DNA of 64,000 nucleotides from Prolixibacteraceae bacterium (GCA_028683385.1 JAQUIJ010000002.1:310001-374000), one strand, 5' to 3'. Positions 1-8,671 are shown, counted from the first letter of the stretch. Translations and numbers: made by a program. The notes: a model not told the origin generated them from the sequence alone.

Positions 1-357
1 GATGGAGTTGAGTATTTGGGCGAAATAAACGATGCCTACGATTTTATTAATTCGAAGGCAGTTATGGTTGTTCCGCTTTTCTCCGGAAGCGGTATGCGAA
101 TCAAGATTATTGAAGGTATGGCGCTCGGTAAACCAATCGTAACAACTGATATTGGCACTGAAGGTATTCCTACAGAGAATGGCAAAAATATATTAATTGC
201 GAATGAGGCTGATCGATTTACCGAAGCCATCAATCAATTGATTAACGATCGCTCACTTTCTGATCGGATTGGAACCAATGCAATTGGATTTATTCAGGAA
301 AAATATGATAATTTATCGCAGGCCGAAGCGTTAGTTGAATTTTACAAACAACATTAA
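1..357 (+). CDS. Glycosyltransferase, GT4-like, C-terminal part
   Basis: The reading frame is open from base 1, so the gene begins outside the window; an internal TTG at 16 is not its start. The visible 118 residues hold the nucleotide-sugar binding end of a GT-B glycosyltransferase: VVPLFSGSGMRIKIIEGMALGKPIVTT carries the EGMALGKPIV pattern in which the Glu contacts the donor sugar, and a closing helix ends in YDNLSQAEALVEFY. The family moves a sugar from a nucleotide sugar to a glycan or lipid acceptor in the cytoplasm. The following glycosyltransferase starts only 6 bases after the stop, so the two probably form part of one polysaccharide operon. The acceptor cannot be told. Confidence 0.85.
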   Translation, partial: DGVEYLGEINDAYDFINSKAVMVVPLFSGSGMRIKIIEGMALGKPIVTTDIGTEGIPTENGKNILIANEADRFTEAINQLINDRSLSDRIGTNAIGFIQEKYDNLSQAEALVEFYKQH

Positions 358-362
358 ATCCT

Positions 363-1547
363 TTGGAAATAGTATTCTGGATATTGCTTCTGATCGTGTT
401 TTATACCTTCGCAGGATATGCAGTTTTGCTGGCCATACTTCTATCCTTAAAAAAAACGATATCCAAAAAAAGTATTTATCCTGAAGTCAAATCCACTGAC
501 TTGCCCCGGGTTTGTATGTTTGTTGCTGCATACAACGAAAGTAATTATGTTGATGTTAAAGTTGAGAATTTACTCGAGCTCGATTATCCCCAGGACAAAA
601 TTCAATACCTCTGGATTACTGATGGATCGGATGACGGAACTCCTGAAATATTAAAAAAATATCCACAAATGGAAGTTCATCATCTTCCGGAGCGAAGAGG
701 AAAAATCCATGCCATGAACCGCGGAATCCAATTTGTTGATGCACCAATCGTAATTTTTTCAGATAGCAATACTACGCTTTGTAAGCAAGCCATTCGGGTG
801 ATGGTTGATCATTTTAATGACCCCAACGTTGGATGTATTGCCGGCGAGAAAAGAATAATATCACTGAAAGCTGATGGTGCCGCCGGATCAGGCGAAAACA
901 TGTACTGGAAATTTGAATCCTGGGTCAAACGTATGGACAGTGATCTGAATTCGGCAGTTGGTGCGGTTGGTGAGTTGTTTGCGATCCGCACTTCCCTTTA
1001 TACTGAAGTTGAAAATGATACTATACTTGATGACTTTATTATATCTCTGAGGATTGCTGAAAAAGGTTACCGAATTGCCTATACTCCAGAGGCTTATGCC
1101 ATAGAAACCGCATCGGCGAACGTTTCAGAAGAGATGAAACGTAAAGTACGCATTGCTGCCGGCGGTCTCCAAACCATTGGCCGGTTAAAGGAATTGCTAA
1201 ACCCATTTCGCTATGGGTTGCTTTCGATTCAGTATATTTCACACAAAATTTTGCGATGGACCATAGCGCCAATCGCCCTGTTTAGCCTATTATTTATTAA
1301 TCTTTTCATCGTGTTGAAAAGTGGGGAATGGGGCATTGATAATTTTTATTCGATTTTCTTTTATTTTCAGGGAATCCTGTATCTGTTAGCTCTGTTGGGT
1401 GGGTTGTTGGAACGTCATAAAATTCGCTTTAAATTGCTATTTGTACCATTCTATTTTACTGCCATAAATTATGCCTCCATTCTGGGTTGGATTCGTTTTC
1501 TGAAAGGGAAACAATCGGTCAATTGGGAAAAGTCGAAGCGGGCATAA
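363..1547 (+). CDS. Membrane glycosyltransferase family 2
   Basis: A 394-aa GT-A fold enzyme with a membrane segment at residues 1-22 and two or three near the C-terminus (about 310-370). The catalytic domain shows DGSDDGT (nucleotide binding), DSNTT (metal-binding DxD equivalent) and LDDF (base region), the arrangement seen in processive or lipid-linked GT2 enzymes. It presumably extends or starts a surface polysaccharide at the inner face of the membrane. The start used is a TTG at 363; no closer ATG preserves the first membrane helix. It lies directly after a GT4 gene. The strand, motif set and topology are clear, but the substrate is not. Confidence 0.85.
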   Translation: MEIVFWILLLIVFYTFAGYAVLLAILLSLKKTISKKSIYPEVKSTDLPRVCMFVAAYNESNYVDVKVENLLELDYPQDKIQYLWITDGSDDGTPEILKKYPQMEVHHLPERRGKIHAMNRGIQFVDAPIVIFSDSNTTLCKQAIRVMVDHFNDPNVGCIAGEKRIISLKADGAAGSGENMYWKFESWVKRMDSDLNSAVGAVGELFAIRTSLYTEVENDTILDDFIISLRIAEKGYRIAYTPEAYAIETASANVSEEMKRKVRIAAGGLQTIGRLKELLNPFRYGLLSIQYISHKILRWTIAPIALFSLLFINLFIVLKSGEWGIDNFYSIFFYFQGILYLLALLGGLLERHKIRFKLLFVPFYFTAINYASILGWIRFLKGKQSVNWEKSKRA

Positions 1548-1582
1548 GCTCAATTTCGTACCGTCAAGTCGATAATTTTCAC

Positions 1583-1590
1583 TAATTTTG
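1583..1590 (+). promoter_or_regulatory. Candidate -7 box for ribBA
   Basis: TAATTTTG fits the Bacteroidota TAnnTTTG -7 box and lies 30 bases before the ribBA ATG. A second fit, TATTTTTG, lies at 1597-1604. No clear TTG -33 box is at the usual distance, so the choice between the two is open. No FMN riboswitch is visible in the short leader. Confidence 0.35.
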
Positions 1591-1619
1591 CGGCCATATT
1601 TTTGAAATTAGTTTAAGCG

Positions 1620-2840
1620 ATGAATGAAATAAAACTAAATACAATACCGGAAGCCATTGACGCTATTCGTAAAGGACAGTTAATTATTGTGGTTGACGAT
1701 GAAGATCGTGAAAATGAGGGCGATTTTATTGCTGCTGCCGAAATGGTTACTCCTGAAATGGTTAACTTCATGACTCTGTACGGAAGAGGCCTGGTTTGTG
1801 CTCCAATTACTGAAGAACGATGTGATGAGCTTGAATTGGATTTGATGGTTGGAAAGAATACCTCATCACACGAAACTCCGTTTACAGTTTCTGTTGATTT
1901 ACTTGGTTATGGCTGTACTACTGGTATTTCAGCCAGCGATCGGGCAAAAACATTGAACGCCTTGGCTAATCCCAACATAAAACCCGAAGAACTTGGTCGT
2001 CCAGGGCATATTTTCCCACTCCGGGCAAGGAGCAGGGGAGTTCTTCGTCGTGCAGGCCACACTGAGGCTGCTGTTGATTTAGCCCGAATGGCGGGATTAA
2101 CACCAGCCGGTGTTTTGATTGAAATTATGAACGACGATGGTACGATGTCGCGTATGCCCGAACTGGTGAAACTGGCTGAACGTTTTGATTTAAAGATAAT
2201 ATCAATCAAAGATCTGATCAATTATCGGTTACAAAGTGAGAGTTTGATTGAACGAGGCGAAGAAGTATTTCTTCCTACAAAGCACGGCAACTTCCGGATT
2301 ATTCCTTTTAAGCAGGTTTCTAACGGGGTTGAGCACATTGCCTTAATTAAAGGCGAATGGGCAATTGATGAACCTGTCTTGGTGCGGGTGCATTCGTCGT
2401 GTATGACTGGCGATATTTTTGGTTCGAAACGTTGCGAATGTGGTGAACAGCTTGATCGTGCAATGGATCTGATTGAGAAAGAAGGAAAAGGAGTTGTGGT
2501 TTATATGCAGCAGGAAGGTCGCGGAATTGGCCTGATGAATAAAATTGCAGCCTATAAATTGCAGGATCAGGGAATGGATACCATTGATGCTAATATTCAC
2601 CTCGGTTTTGATGCTGATGAGCGCGATTATGGTGTGGGGGCGCAGATTCTGAGAAGCCTTGGTGTTTCCAAAATGCGTTTGATGACCAACAATCCGATTA
2701 AACGGGTGGGGCTCGAAGGTTTTAATCTTGAAGTCGTTTCGACTGTAAATATCGAGATTGAACCCAATGAATACAATCAAGCATACCTGAAAACCAAACG
2801 CGACCGGATGGGGCATTTTCTACAGAAGTTTAAATACTAG
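1620..2840 (+). CDS. ribBA: Bifunctional RibBA: DHBP synthase / GTP cyclohydrolase II
   Basis: This 406-aa protein supplies both precursors of riboflavin. The N-terminal half (about 1-205) is 3,4-dihydroxy-2-butanone-4-phosphate synthase, with [11 protein letters not shown] for metal and substrate binding and GHTEAAVDL carrying the catalytic His region. The C-terminal half (about 206-406) is GTP cyclohydrolase II, with the zinc ligands in [20 protein letters not shown] and the catalytic QQEGRGIGL. Both active sites look intact and the length is normal for the fused form. The ATG at 1620 begins with the typical short helix of the family. The small cysteine-rich gene downstream starts 6 bases after the stop and is probably cotranscribed. 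Confidence 0.96.
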   Translation: MNEIKLNTIPEAIDAIRKGQLIIVVDDEDRENEGDFIAAAEMVTPEMVNFMTLYGRGLVCAPITEERCDELELDLMVGKNTSSHETPFTVSVDLLGYGCTTGISASDRAKTLNALANPNIKPEELGRPGHIFPLRARSRGVLRRAGHTEAAVDLARMAGLTPAGVLIEIMNDDGTMSRMPELVKLAERFDLKIISIKDLINYRLQSESLIERGEEVFLPTKHGNFRIIPFKQVSNGVEHIALIKGEWAIDEPVLVRVHSSCMTGDIFGSKRCECGEQLDRAMDLIEKEGKGVVVYMQQEGRGIGLMNKIAAYKLQDQGMDTIDANIHLGFDADERDYGVGAQILRSLGVSKMRLMTNNPIKRVGLEGFNLEVVSTVNIEIEPNEYNQAYLKTKRDRMGHFLQKFKY

Positions 2841-2846
2841 CCAGGA

Positions 2847-3071
2847 ATGGGAATTTTTGACAATATGTTCGATTCCGGCATTGACGATTCGCCGGTTGAA
2901 GGTGTTGATTATGTGATGAGTCCGCAAGGTTACCGGATAATGACTGAATTTTATCTGGTTAAACGGGGATATTGCTGTTCAAACGGATGCAAGAATTGTC
3001 CGTATTCACCTAAAGCAATAAAAGGCAACCGAAAATTAAGACCTGAAATTGAAAATAAATACAATATTTAG
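2847..3071 (+). CDS. Small cysteine-rich protein, DUF5522-like
   Basis: A 74-aa protein with the cluster YCCSNGCKNCPY at about residues 46-57, followed by a basic tail. Four cysteines so close together suggest a bound metal. The CCxxGCxxCPY pattern is that of a small uncharacterised family (DUF5522, similar to the oxidoreductase-like domain); this is from memory of the motif and not a search. It follows ribBA by 6 bases and precedes a strong terminator, so it is likely the last gene of that transcript. A role in flavin or iron-sulfur metabolism would be a guess from position only. Confidence 0.75.
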   Translation: MGIFDNMFDSGIDDSPVEGVDYVMSPQGYRIMTEFYLVKRGYCCSNGCKNCPYSPKAIKGNRKLRPEIENKYNI

Positions 3072-3094
3072 ATCGAATATAAAGTATCAAAACT

Positions 3095-3136
3095 AAAAAG
3101 CCGGAATACAGTAATAACTACTGATTCCGGCTTTTT
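3095..3136. terminator. Bidirectional intrinsic terminator
   Basis: Arms AAAAAGCCGGAAT (3095-3107) and ATTCCGGCTTTTT (3124-3136) pair fully. An inner CAGTA/TACTG extends the stem after one bulged base. Oligo-T on both strands lets it serve the ribBA transcript and the convergent CBM48 gene. Confidence 0.9.
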
Positions 3137-3161
3137 ATACAATTGGCAAACCAATTGTAAA

Positions 3162-3473
3162 CTAAGCGATAGTTGAAACTACACTATTTTCTTCGCCAAA
3201 ACTATTCGCAACATATGAGTCTGCTTGTGAGTCGTTTTTCCATTTAGTTCCATCAATCAAATAGCGAAACTGAAATTCCTTTCCTGCTTCCAATTCGAGT
3301 GTAGCAGTAAAATCGTTCGATTTAAGTGCAGTCATTGGTTCTACAGATTTATCCCAGTTATTAAAGTCGCCTAACAACTGAACTTTTTTTGCTCCTGAAG
3401 CTTCTGCCGCATCTAAACGGAATGAAACCTTACAAACTGGTTTCGATTTAAGAAATTGTTTTTTAAAGCTCAT
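3162..3473 (-). CDS. Glycogen-binding (CBM48/AMPK-type) single-domain protein
   Basis: A 103-aa protein that is essentially one isoamylase-N/AMPK-beta type carbohydrate-binding module. VQLLGDFNNWDKSVEPM at about 31-47 holds the sugar-contacting GDFNNW motif, and FQFRYLIDGTKWKND at about 67-81 is the second signature strand pair. No catalytic domain and no signal peptide are present, so it is a stand-alone cytoplasmic glycan-binding protein. Such short proteins are common in Bacteroidota. Glycogen or starch is the likely ligand by family; its partner enzyme is not in the window. It is transcribed alone, toward the shared terminator. Confidence 0.85.
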   Translation of the reverse strand: MSFKKQFLKSKPVCKVSFRLDAAEASGAKKVQLLGDFNNWDKSVEPMTALKSNDFTATLELEAGKEFQFRYLIDGTKWKNDSQADSYVANSFGEENSVVSTIA

Positions 3474-3729
3474 AACCTAAATATTAAATTTGAAGAATTA
3501 ATTGATAATACAAAAATACCTCAAACCTTCGTACGAAATTCGCTTAAGTTGTTGTGAGCAAATTATTTAGTAATCTGTTGATGATAAGTTAACGTACTAA
3601 AATGTGCAAGTTGTTTATAATCAGTAAATAACGTATTTCGACTCATTGTTAACTCAAGATTAAGGTATTCATTTTCAATAGTGTAATTTTTTACGAGATG
3701 ATTAGCCTATTCTTTTTTGATTTCGTGTT

Positions 3730-3757
3730 TTGAGTTTTGAATCAAGACTTATCTTTG
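3730..3757 (+). promoter_or_regulatory. Bacteroidota promoter of fmt
   Basis: TTG at 3730-3732, a 17-base spacer and TATCTTTG at 3750-3757 match the -33/-7 consensus. The fmt ATG at 3769 follows only 11 bases after the -7 box, so the mRNA leader should be very short or absent. Confidence 0.7.
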
Positions 3758-3768
3758 TAAAAAAAACG

Positions 3769-4746
3769 ATGTCTCCGAAAGAAATCCGAATTGTATTTAT
3801 GGGAACTCCCGACTTTGCTGTCGAGAGTTTGAAAGCTTTGGTTGAAAACGGCTACAATGTTGTAGGAGTAATTACAGCTCCGGATAAACCTGCTGGTCGT
3901 GGTCGTCAGCTAAGCGAATCGGCCGTTAAGCAATATGCTATGCAGCAATCGCTTCATATCCTTCAGCCCGAAAAACTGAAAAATCCGGAATTCATTACTG
4001 AATTGGAAAGTCTGAAAGCTGATTTACAGATCGTGGTTGCTTTTCGCATGTTGCCCGAAATTGTTTGGAGTATGCCGCCAATGGGTACTTTTAACCTTCA
4101 TGGATCGTTGTTGCCGCAATATCGTGGTGCAGCGCCATTAAATTGGGCTGTTATCAATGGAGAAACTGAAACCGGTGTCACTACTTTTTTGCTTTCGCAC
4201 GAAATTGATACCGGACGAATCATGTTTCAGGAAAAAATTGAGATTGACGAAAACGATACGGTAGGCGATTTGCACGATCGGCTGATGATTATTGGCGCTA
4301 ATCTGGTTGTAAAAACAGTTGAAGCGTTGGCAGGTGGAAACGTTGAAGCTATTGATCAGGAAAATTTGATAGCCAATCAGGATCGGATAAAACATGCACC
4401 TAAAATATTTAAAGACGATTGCCGCATCGACTGGACCAGAGATACCGAGTCGGTTCGTAACCTGATACGTGGTTTGTCGCCTTATCCGACGGCTTGGACA
4501 GAATTTGTGCATTCAGGCAAGCAGGAAGTCCTGACTGCCAAAATCTTTGCTGCAACGCGCGATAACGGTAGTTTGCCAGCAGCTCCTGGTACACTTCAAA
4601 CGGATGGTAAGAAATTCCTCAAGATTGCGTGTACTGATGGATGGCTTTCTATAACTGATATTCAGCTTTCAGGAAAGAAACGAATGAAAATTGATGAATT
4701 GCTGCGTGGATTCCACGATTTGGGCGATTGGCGGGTGAAAATGTGA
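3769..4746 (+). CDS. fmt: Methionyl-tRNA formyltransferase
   Basis: This enzyme formylates Met-tRNAi with 10-formyl-tetrahydrofolate at the start of translation. IRIVFMGTPDFAVESL at the N-terminus, the catalytic FNLHGSLLPQYRGAAPLNWAVINGE (Asn-His...) and the C-terminal OB-like domain (from about 215) are complete; length is 325 aa. An upstream frame at 3730 would add 13 residues but overlaps the promoter, and family members begin just before IRIVF, so the ATG at 3769 is chosen. The stop is followed by an inverted repeat that faces a convergent gene. Confidence 0.95.
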   Translation: MSPKEIRIVFMGTPDFAVESLKALVENGYNVVGVITAPDKPAGRGRQLSESAVKQYAMQQSLHILQPEKLKNPEFITELESLKADLQIVVAFRMLPEIVWSMPPMGTFNLHGSLLPQYRGAAPLNWAVINGETETGVTTFLLSHEIDTGRIMFQEKIEIDENDTVGDLHDRLMIIGANLVVKTVEALAGGNVEAIDQENLIANQDRIKHAPKIFKDDCRIDWTRDTESVRNLIRGLSPYPTAWTEFVHSGKQEVLTAKIFAATRDNGSLPAAPGTLQTDGKKFLKIACTDGWLSITDIQLSGKKRMKIDELLRGFHDLGDWRVKM

Positions 4747-4752
4747 AACGCT

Positions 4753-4825
4753 GGAAGTCAGAAGTCCGAAGACGGAAGTTTCTCACTTCGATTTTCGGAC
4801 TTCCGACTTCCCACTTCGGACTTCT
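4753..4825. repeat. GAAGTCCGAAG-type intergenic repeat forming an inverted repeat
   Basis: Degenerate head-to-tail copies of AAGTCCGAAG (4754-4779) face their complement (4795-4825, CGGACTTCCGACTTC). The array fills the whole space between the convergent fmt and the minus-strand membrane gene, and could work as a terminator. Related units lie at 41517-41541 and 62338-62376. Confidence 0.7.
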
Positions 4826-5206
4826 TTATTTTTTCTTCATAAAAGTGACAATCAGGAAATACACAATAAATCCAAGAGAGATAGAAACCAGTTCAATGCC
4901 AAATGGTAGCATGCTATTTTCCATGAAGTTGCGATAGTTGTCTTGGTTGTAAAGACTTGGCCCCATCTGATTGATAATAATAAAGCCAATTCCGGCAAAG
5001 AAAGCAACCAAACCCCATTTCAGCGACGGATATTTATTGGCTTCCTGATTTTCAGTAGCGATTGAAGCCACTTTTTGATCCAGAATACCGGCGTTTTCAA
5101 AATGTCCGGCTTTTATCACTTTTCTTTTCAGCAAAAAATCAGTAAAATTTTTTATGATTTGATAAATCGCAAAAAAGATTACCGCTGCCATTAATACTTG
5201 ATTCAT
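4826..5206 (-). CDS. Small membrane protein, DUF6249-like
   Basis: A 126-aa inner-membrane protein with an N-terminal helix (about 3-22) and two more hydrophobic segments (about 66-85 and 100-121), ending in KKK. The central part (30-60) is polar. The layout and its place beside an ECF sigma factor recall the DUF6249 membrane proteins that neighbour sigma-24 genes in Bacteroidota; the name is from memory and not from a search. It is divergent from the sigma gene across about 140 bases, so the two may share a control region. Function is unknown. Confidence 0.7.
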   Translation of the reverse strand: MNQVLMAAVIFFAIYQIIKNFTDFLLKRKVIKAGHFENAGILDQKVASIATENQEANKYPSLKWGLVAFFAGIGFIIINQMGPSLYNQDNYRNFMENSMLPFGIELVSISLGFIVYFLIVTFMKKK

Positions 5207-5342
5207 AATTTTCAGTTTTAAATGTTTGTAAGATGTGACAGCAAGAGTTTCTGAAATGTTGCAGATGATTCAGTTTTTTTTCTGAATAAAATGTCGGTAC
5301 TTAATGCAACATTTTGTTTGTAGCTGCTGTCAAACTTCAAGT

Positions 5343-5924
5343 ATGAATGATTCTGAATTAATAAGCCAGATTTTAAACGGGAATATGAATGCCTTTACGT
5401 TTTTGGTAAACCGATACCAGAAATTGGTTGTTCATATTACCGGCCGCTTAATTCAGCGACACGATGAGTTGGAAGATGTTTGCCAGGAGGTATTCCTGAA
5501 GGTTTTTCAGAATCTGGGAAAGTACCGCAACGAATGCAAATTGTCAACATGGATTGCCACCATTGCTTACAATACAAGTATTAATTACTTGCGGAAATTC
5601 AAGAAAGGAGATGAAGTAGATTCAGATGACTCAGCGGCATTAAGAAATCTGACGGAATATCGATCGGATGAATTTGAGAAGGCTGATTTGCACCAATACC
5701 TCAGGGCTCAAATTGAACTTTTGCCTGTTCAATACCGAACGGTTTTGACCTTGTTTCATCTGGAAGAATTTTCATATCAGGAAATTGAACAGATTACCGG
5801 CATGCCTGAAGGAACTATAAAAAGTTATCTTTTCAGGGCAAAGTCACTTTTAAAGGAAAAACTTAAATTTGTGGTTGATGAGGATAGCTTAAAATTAGTG
5901 AAGGAGATTAGCAATGAAAAATGA
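5343..5924 (+). CDS. ECF RNA polymerase sigma factor
   Basis: A 193-aa sigma-70 family protein of the extracytoplasmic type. Region 2 (about 20-85) has the core-binding DELEDVCQEVFLKVFQ and the promoter-melting STWIATIAYNTSINYLRK. Region 4 (about 120-175) has the helix-turn-helix FSYQEIEQITGMPEGTIKSYLFRAKSLLKE. The in-frame TTG/ATG run upstream would add a Cys-rich extension not usual for the family, so the ATG at 5343 is preferred. The next gene overlaps it by 11 bases and is a membrane protein, the common place for a regulator of sigma activity. Confidence 0.9.
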   Translation: MNDSELISQILNGNMNAFTFLVNRYQKLVVHITGRLIQRHDELEDVCQEVFLKVFQNLGKYRNECKLSTWIATIAYNTSINYLRKFKKGDEVDSDDSAALRNLTEYRSDEFEKADLHQYLRAQIELLPVQYRTVLTLFHLEEFSYQEIEQITGMPEGTIKSYLFRAKSLLKEKLKFVVDEDSLKLVKEISNEK

Positions 5925-6261
5925 AGAATTAGATCAAATTATAGAAAAATCGTTTCGAACTGAACCTGGATTTCAGTTGTCACCTGATTTTGCTACAAAG
6001 GTTGCGTTTACAGTTGCCCGTAAGGAACAATGGAAGACCGATTTACGCGAATATCTATATTTAACAGGCATTTTGCTGTCGCTGCTAGCCGTGGTTTCAG
6101 GCTTTTATTATTTTGTCGACAAAGCATTTGTTCTTCAGGCTGCTGCTTTTTTATCCAATAATATCGTCCCGGTCATTCTAATTGCTTTTCTTTTGAATTT
6201 TATCTGGTTTGCCGATCGGGTACTTCTTCGGCTCCTTTTTAGCCGGTGGAGCAAAACCTAA
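5914..6261 (+). CDS. Membrane protein paired with the sigma factor, putative anti-sigma
   Basis: A 115-aa protein with a polar N-terminus (1-47) and two transmembrane helices (about 48-70 and 78-103). It overlaps the sigma gene by 11 bases, so the two are translationally coupled. The soluble head (SFRTEPGFQLSPDFATKVAFTV) is of the kind seen in small Bacteroidota sigma-operon proteins that end in membrane helices. It lacks the HxxxCxxC zinc anti-sigma motif, so an anti-sigma role is inferred from position only. Confidence 0.7.
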   Translation: MKNEELDQIIEKSFRTEPGFQLSPDFATKVAFTVARKEQWKTDLREYLYLTGILLSLLAVVSGFYYFVDKAFVLQAAAFLSNNIVPVILIAFLLNFIWFADRVLLRLLFSRWSKT

Positions 6262-6338
6262 AATTCAGAAAAGTGTCATTAGTCAATGGAAAAGATTCAT
6301 TGGATTTTACCAAATGACTATTTACTTTTCCCTCTTTG

Positions 6339-7301
6339 TTACCTTTTTCTTGGACTTTTATGATGAAGGTAAACGACTTGCCCAACAGCAGGTTCTTGTC
6401 CTTCGTCCATGCGGTTTCTGCGAAGCAAAGGCTTTAAACGGATTCCATACCTCTGGGCGATGTAATGCATCGTATCTCCATTTTCGGTTACATGCTGTTT
6501 GTGTTGTTTGCTTGCTTTCCTGTATTTAGCCTCGATGTATAAGATTTCGTTAGGCCTTGGTTGCCTACCTTTGCCGAAATCGTTATAGGTGTATAATTGC
6601 CAGTCTTTTAGTTTTAAAAATTTCGTTAGGCTTTGGTAGGTGTCACCTTCAAGTACCACAACGGTTCGTAAGCCGTTTCTTAGTTCAATTTTATGCGTGG
6701 TATTCTTTTTCGCAGGTGGTGAAGGCCTTAGTGCTTTGGCATGTGTCGTCTTCTCTTCTTCTTGTTTAATTGTGGCTAATTGACGGTTGTCACCATATTC
6801 GTCGTAAACATAGAGCTTGAAATCTTCAATAATTTTAATCAAACGCTCGGCATAAGTCGGATCAGTGGCATAACCAGCTTGTTTCAGGCCACGGGCCCAA
6901 CCAGCATAATCTTTCGGATCGAGTTGAAAAAGAAAGCTGTAACGGCTTCCTGCCATGAGGAAGTTAGAATGATCGACATAAGATGCTTCTGCATGAGCAT
7001 ATTTGCGGAAACACTCACCTTTTGCATCATCATCGTGATATATTTTTTTACCTCTCCATTCACTTTTGCACTTTATACCAAAATGATTATTCCCTTCAGT
7101 TGCAAGAACACTATTCCCGTTTTGCGATTCCCAACAACCTTGAGCCAGTGTAATGCTGGCCGGGATTCCGCTTCGTTCCATTTCCGAAATAGCTAACGGA
7201 TAATATTTTTGAATGTATGCCTCACGGCTCATCTGATTTTTCTGAGCAAAACCAGGTATAAAAATGAAAAATGAAATAACGAGTAGAATATATTTAATCA
7301 T
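6339..7301 (-). CDS. Secreted N-acetylglucosaminidase with two LysM domains
   Basis: A peptidoglycan hydrolase of 320 aa. MIKYILLVISFFIFIPGFAQ is a signal peptide. A glucosaminidase domain (FlgJ/GH73-like) spans about 30-165, with the proposed catalytic Glu in LAQGCWESQNGNSVLA and the fold marker NNHFGIKC. Two LysM segments follow (about 200-262 and 265-316; the second has ENGDTMHYIAQRYGI) and bind glycan in the cell wall. The longer frame to 7367 would place 22 polar residues before the signal peptide, so 7301 is chosen. It probably works in the periplasm or at the surface in cell-wall turnover. It is convergent with the sigma operon. Confidence 0.9.
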   Translation of the reverse strand: MIKYILLVISFFIFIPGFAQKNQMSREAYIQKYYPLAISEMERSGIPASITLAQGCWESQNGNSVLATEGNNHFGIKCKSEWRGKKIYHDDDAKGECFRKYAHAEASYVDHSNFLMAGSRYSFLFQLDPKDYAGWARGLKQAGYATDPTYAERLIKIIEDFKLYVYDEYGDNRQLATIKQEEEKTTHAKALRPSPPAKKNTTHKIELRNGLRTVVVLEGDTYQSLTKFLKLKDWQLYTYNDFGKGRQPRPNEILYIEAKYRKASKQHKQHVTENGDTMHYIAQRYGIRLKPLLRRNRMDEGQEPAVGQVVYLHHKSPRKR

Positions 7302-7353
7302 AACTTCCGTTTGAGTCTTCGCAAAAATAACAAAATGTAGCAAGTAAGGATCA

Positions 7354-7384
7354 TTGTCAAATAACAAGTATTAGTGTACATTTG
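7354..7384 (+). promoter_or_regulatory. Candidate promoter of cdd
   Basis: TTG at 7354-7356, a 20-base spacer and TACATTTG at 7377-7384 fit the Bacteroidota consensus. They stand 17 bases before the cdd ATG. Confidence 0.55.
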
Positions 7385-7401
7385 AACAAAACTGTTCAGG
7401 A

Positions 7402-7881
7402 ATGAAAACGACCGAAATCAAAATTGTAGTACACGAGTTTGCAAATATTGTTGAATTGCCTGTAAATGATCAGAATTTGTTGATGGAAGCCAGACGAATT
7501 ACAGGACAGGCTTATGCGCCTTATTCCGGATTCCATGTTGGGGCGGCTGTGTTGCTTGAAAATGGAATGATCGTTACCGGGAATAATCAGGAAAATTCGG
7601 CTTATCCTTCGGGATTGTGTGCCGAGCGGGTAGCACTATTTTATGCCAACGCAAATTATTCCGATTCAGCAGTTAAAACAATTGCCGTTTCTGCTGCTAA
7701 AAATGGTGTTTTGGTAAACGAAACAGTAAAACCATGTGGTTCGTGTCGGCAGGCGATGGCCGAAACGGAGATGCGGTTTAAAACTCCAATCCGAATTATT
7801 CTTGACGGTCAGGATTCTATTCTGGTATTGAATGGTGTGGAAAGTTTATTGCCTTTAAGCTTTTCGAAGAAAGCTTTATAA
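7402..7881 (+). CDS. cdd: Cytidine deaminase
   Basis: Zinc enzyme that turns cytidine and deoxycytidine into uridine and deoxyuridine in pyrimidine salvage. AYAPYSGFHVGAAVL, then NQENSAYPSGLCAERVALF (catalytic CAE with zinc ligand) and KPCGSCRQAMAE (the paired zinc cysteines) are all present. At 159 aa it is the length of the homotetrameric or Bacteroidota form; the first 20 residues are an extension. It is a single gene with its own promoter box upstream and a hairpin after it. Confidence 0.95.
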   Translation: MKTTEIKIVVHEFANIVELPVNDQNLLMEARRITGQAYAPYSGFHVGAAVLLENGMIVTGNNQENSAYPSGLCAERVALFYANANYSDSAVKTIAVSAAKNGVLVNETVKPCGSCRQAMAETEMRFKTPIRIILDGQDSILVLNGVESLLPLSFSKKAL

Positions 7882-7887
7882 AACAAA

Positions 7888-7917
7888 AAAGGATTGCACC
7901 ATCAAGTACAATCCTTT
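7888..7917. terminator. Hairpin between convergent cdd and hsp20
   Basis: AAAGGATTG (7888-7896) pairs with CAATCCTTT (7909-7917) around a 12-base loop. A run of A on the left end gives a T-tract for minus-strand transcripts. Confidence 0.65.
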
Positions 7918-7940
7918 ACAAATTCTTAGTGAGTCAGAGC

Positions 7941-8372
7941 TTATTGGATGTCAATCTGACGCGACCAATTTTCTTTGTACTCTGCTTTCTTTGGAAGCTC
8001 AATGGTTAATACCCCATTTTTATGATTTGCCTTTATCGATGAAGCATCCACTTCATGAGGCAAGGCAAACGAACGCTGGAACGAAGAATACCTGAATTCA
8101 GAGCGAACTACTTTCCCTTTTTCTTTTTCTTCTTTTTTGTCCTTCTTTTCTGAATAAACAATTAAGTGATCATTCTTGAGGTCAATTTTAAAATCCTCTT
8201 TTTCGAGGCCGGGAGCTGCAACTTCAATTTCAAATTTTTCATTGTTTTCAAAGATGTTTACTGCTGGAGTCGATTTCCAGGCTCCTTCTTCTACATAGTT
8301 TGGAAGTAAATTCGAATTGAAAAATTCATCGAATAAATCAGGTAAATTTCTGCTTCTAAATACTGGTAACAT
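7941..8372 (-). CDS. Hsp20 family small heat-shock protein
   Basis: ATP-independent chaperone of 143 aa that holds unfolding proteins. The alpha-crystallin domain covers about 38-130: VNIFENNEKFEIEVAAPGLEKEDFKIDL at its start and the A-x-x-x-n-GVL signature in KANHKNGVLTIELPKK at its end. The N-terminal LFDEFFNSNLL segment and the short C-terminal tail are typical. The start is supported by GGAGGA about 9 bases upstream of the ATG, a clear Shine-Dalgarno sequence that is rare in this phylum. It is a single gene ending at the hairpin shared with cdd. Confidence 0.93.
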   Translation of the reverse strand: MLPVFRSRNLPDLFDEFFNSNLLPNYVEEGAWKSTPAVNIFENNEKFEIEVAAPGLEKEDFKIDLKNDHLIVYSEKKDKKEEKEKGKVVRSEFRYSSFQRSFALPHEVDASSIKANHKNGVLTIELPKKAEYKENWSRQIDIQ

Positions 8373-8380
8373 GGTTTAAT

Positions 8381-8386
8381 TCCTCC
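8381..8386 (-). promoter_or_regulatory. Shine-Dalgarno site of hsp20
   Basis: GGAGGA on the minus strand lies 8 bases before the hsp20 ATG at 8372. Most genes in the window have A-rich leaders without it, so this gene may be translated unusually well. Confidence 0.6.
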
Positions 8387-8627
8387 ATTTTTTAGTTATA
8401 CATGATTTTATTTCTTGTTTTCGTTAACTATATTTCAAACTAAATGCCATTGGCTATTGTGTTGATTAGTAGTGTCATAAAGTCATTTTTGATGCCAATT
8501 TTTCCATTCTGTTAAAATTCTGAATGACAATATTTCCGGAAAAGCTGAAAGAGAAGTTTTAGTGTGGATTTTCGGGTAAAAGCAACCATTAAGAAAAAGA
8601 CCAAAAACACTTTTTGTCAGGAAAAAT

Positions 8628-8659
8628 TTGGATTACGTTGACTAAAAAACCTACATTTG
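8628..8659 (+). promoter_or_regulatory. Candidate promoter of the TPP-riboswitch transcript
   Basis: TTG at 8628-8630 and TACATTTG at 8652-8659 lie 21 bases apart, just before the riboswitch. Transcription should start near 8665, so the leader holds the entire aptamer. Confidence 0.5.
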
Positions 8660-8671
8660 TCGCATCAATTT

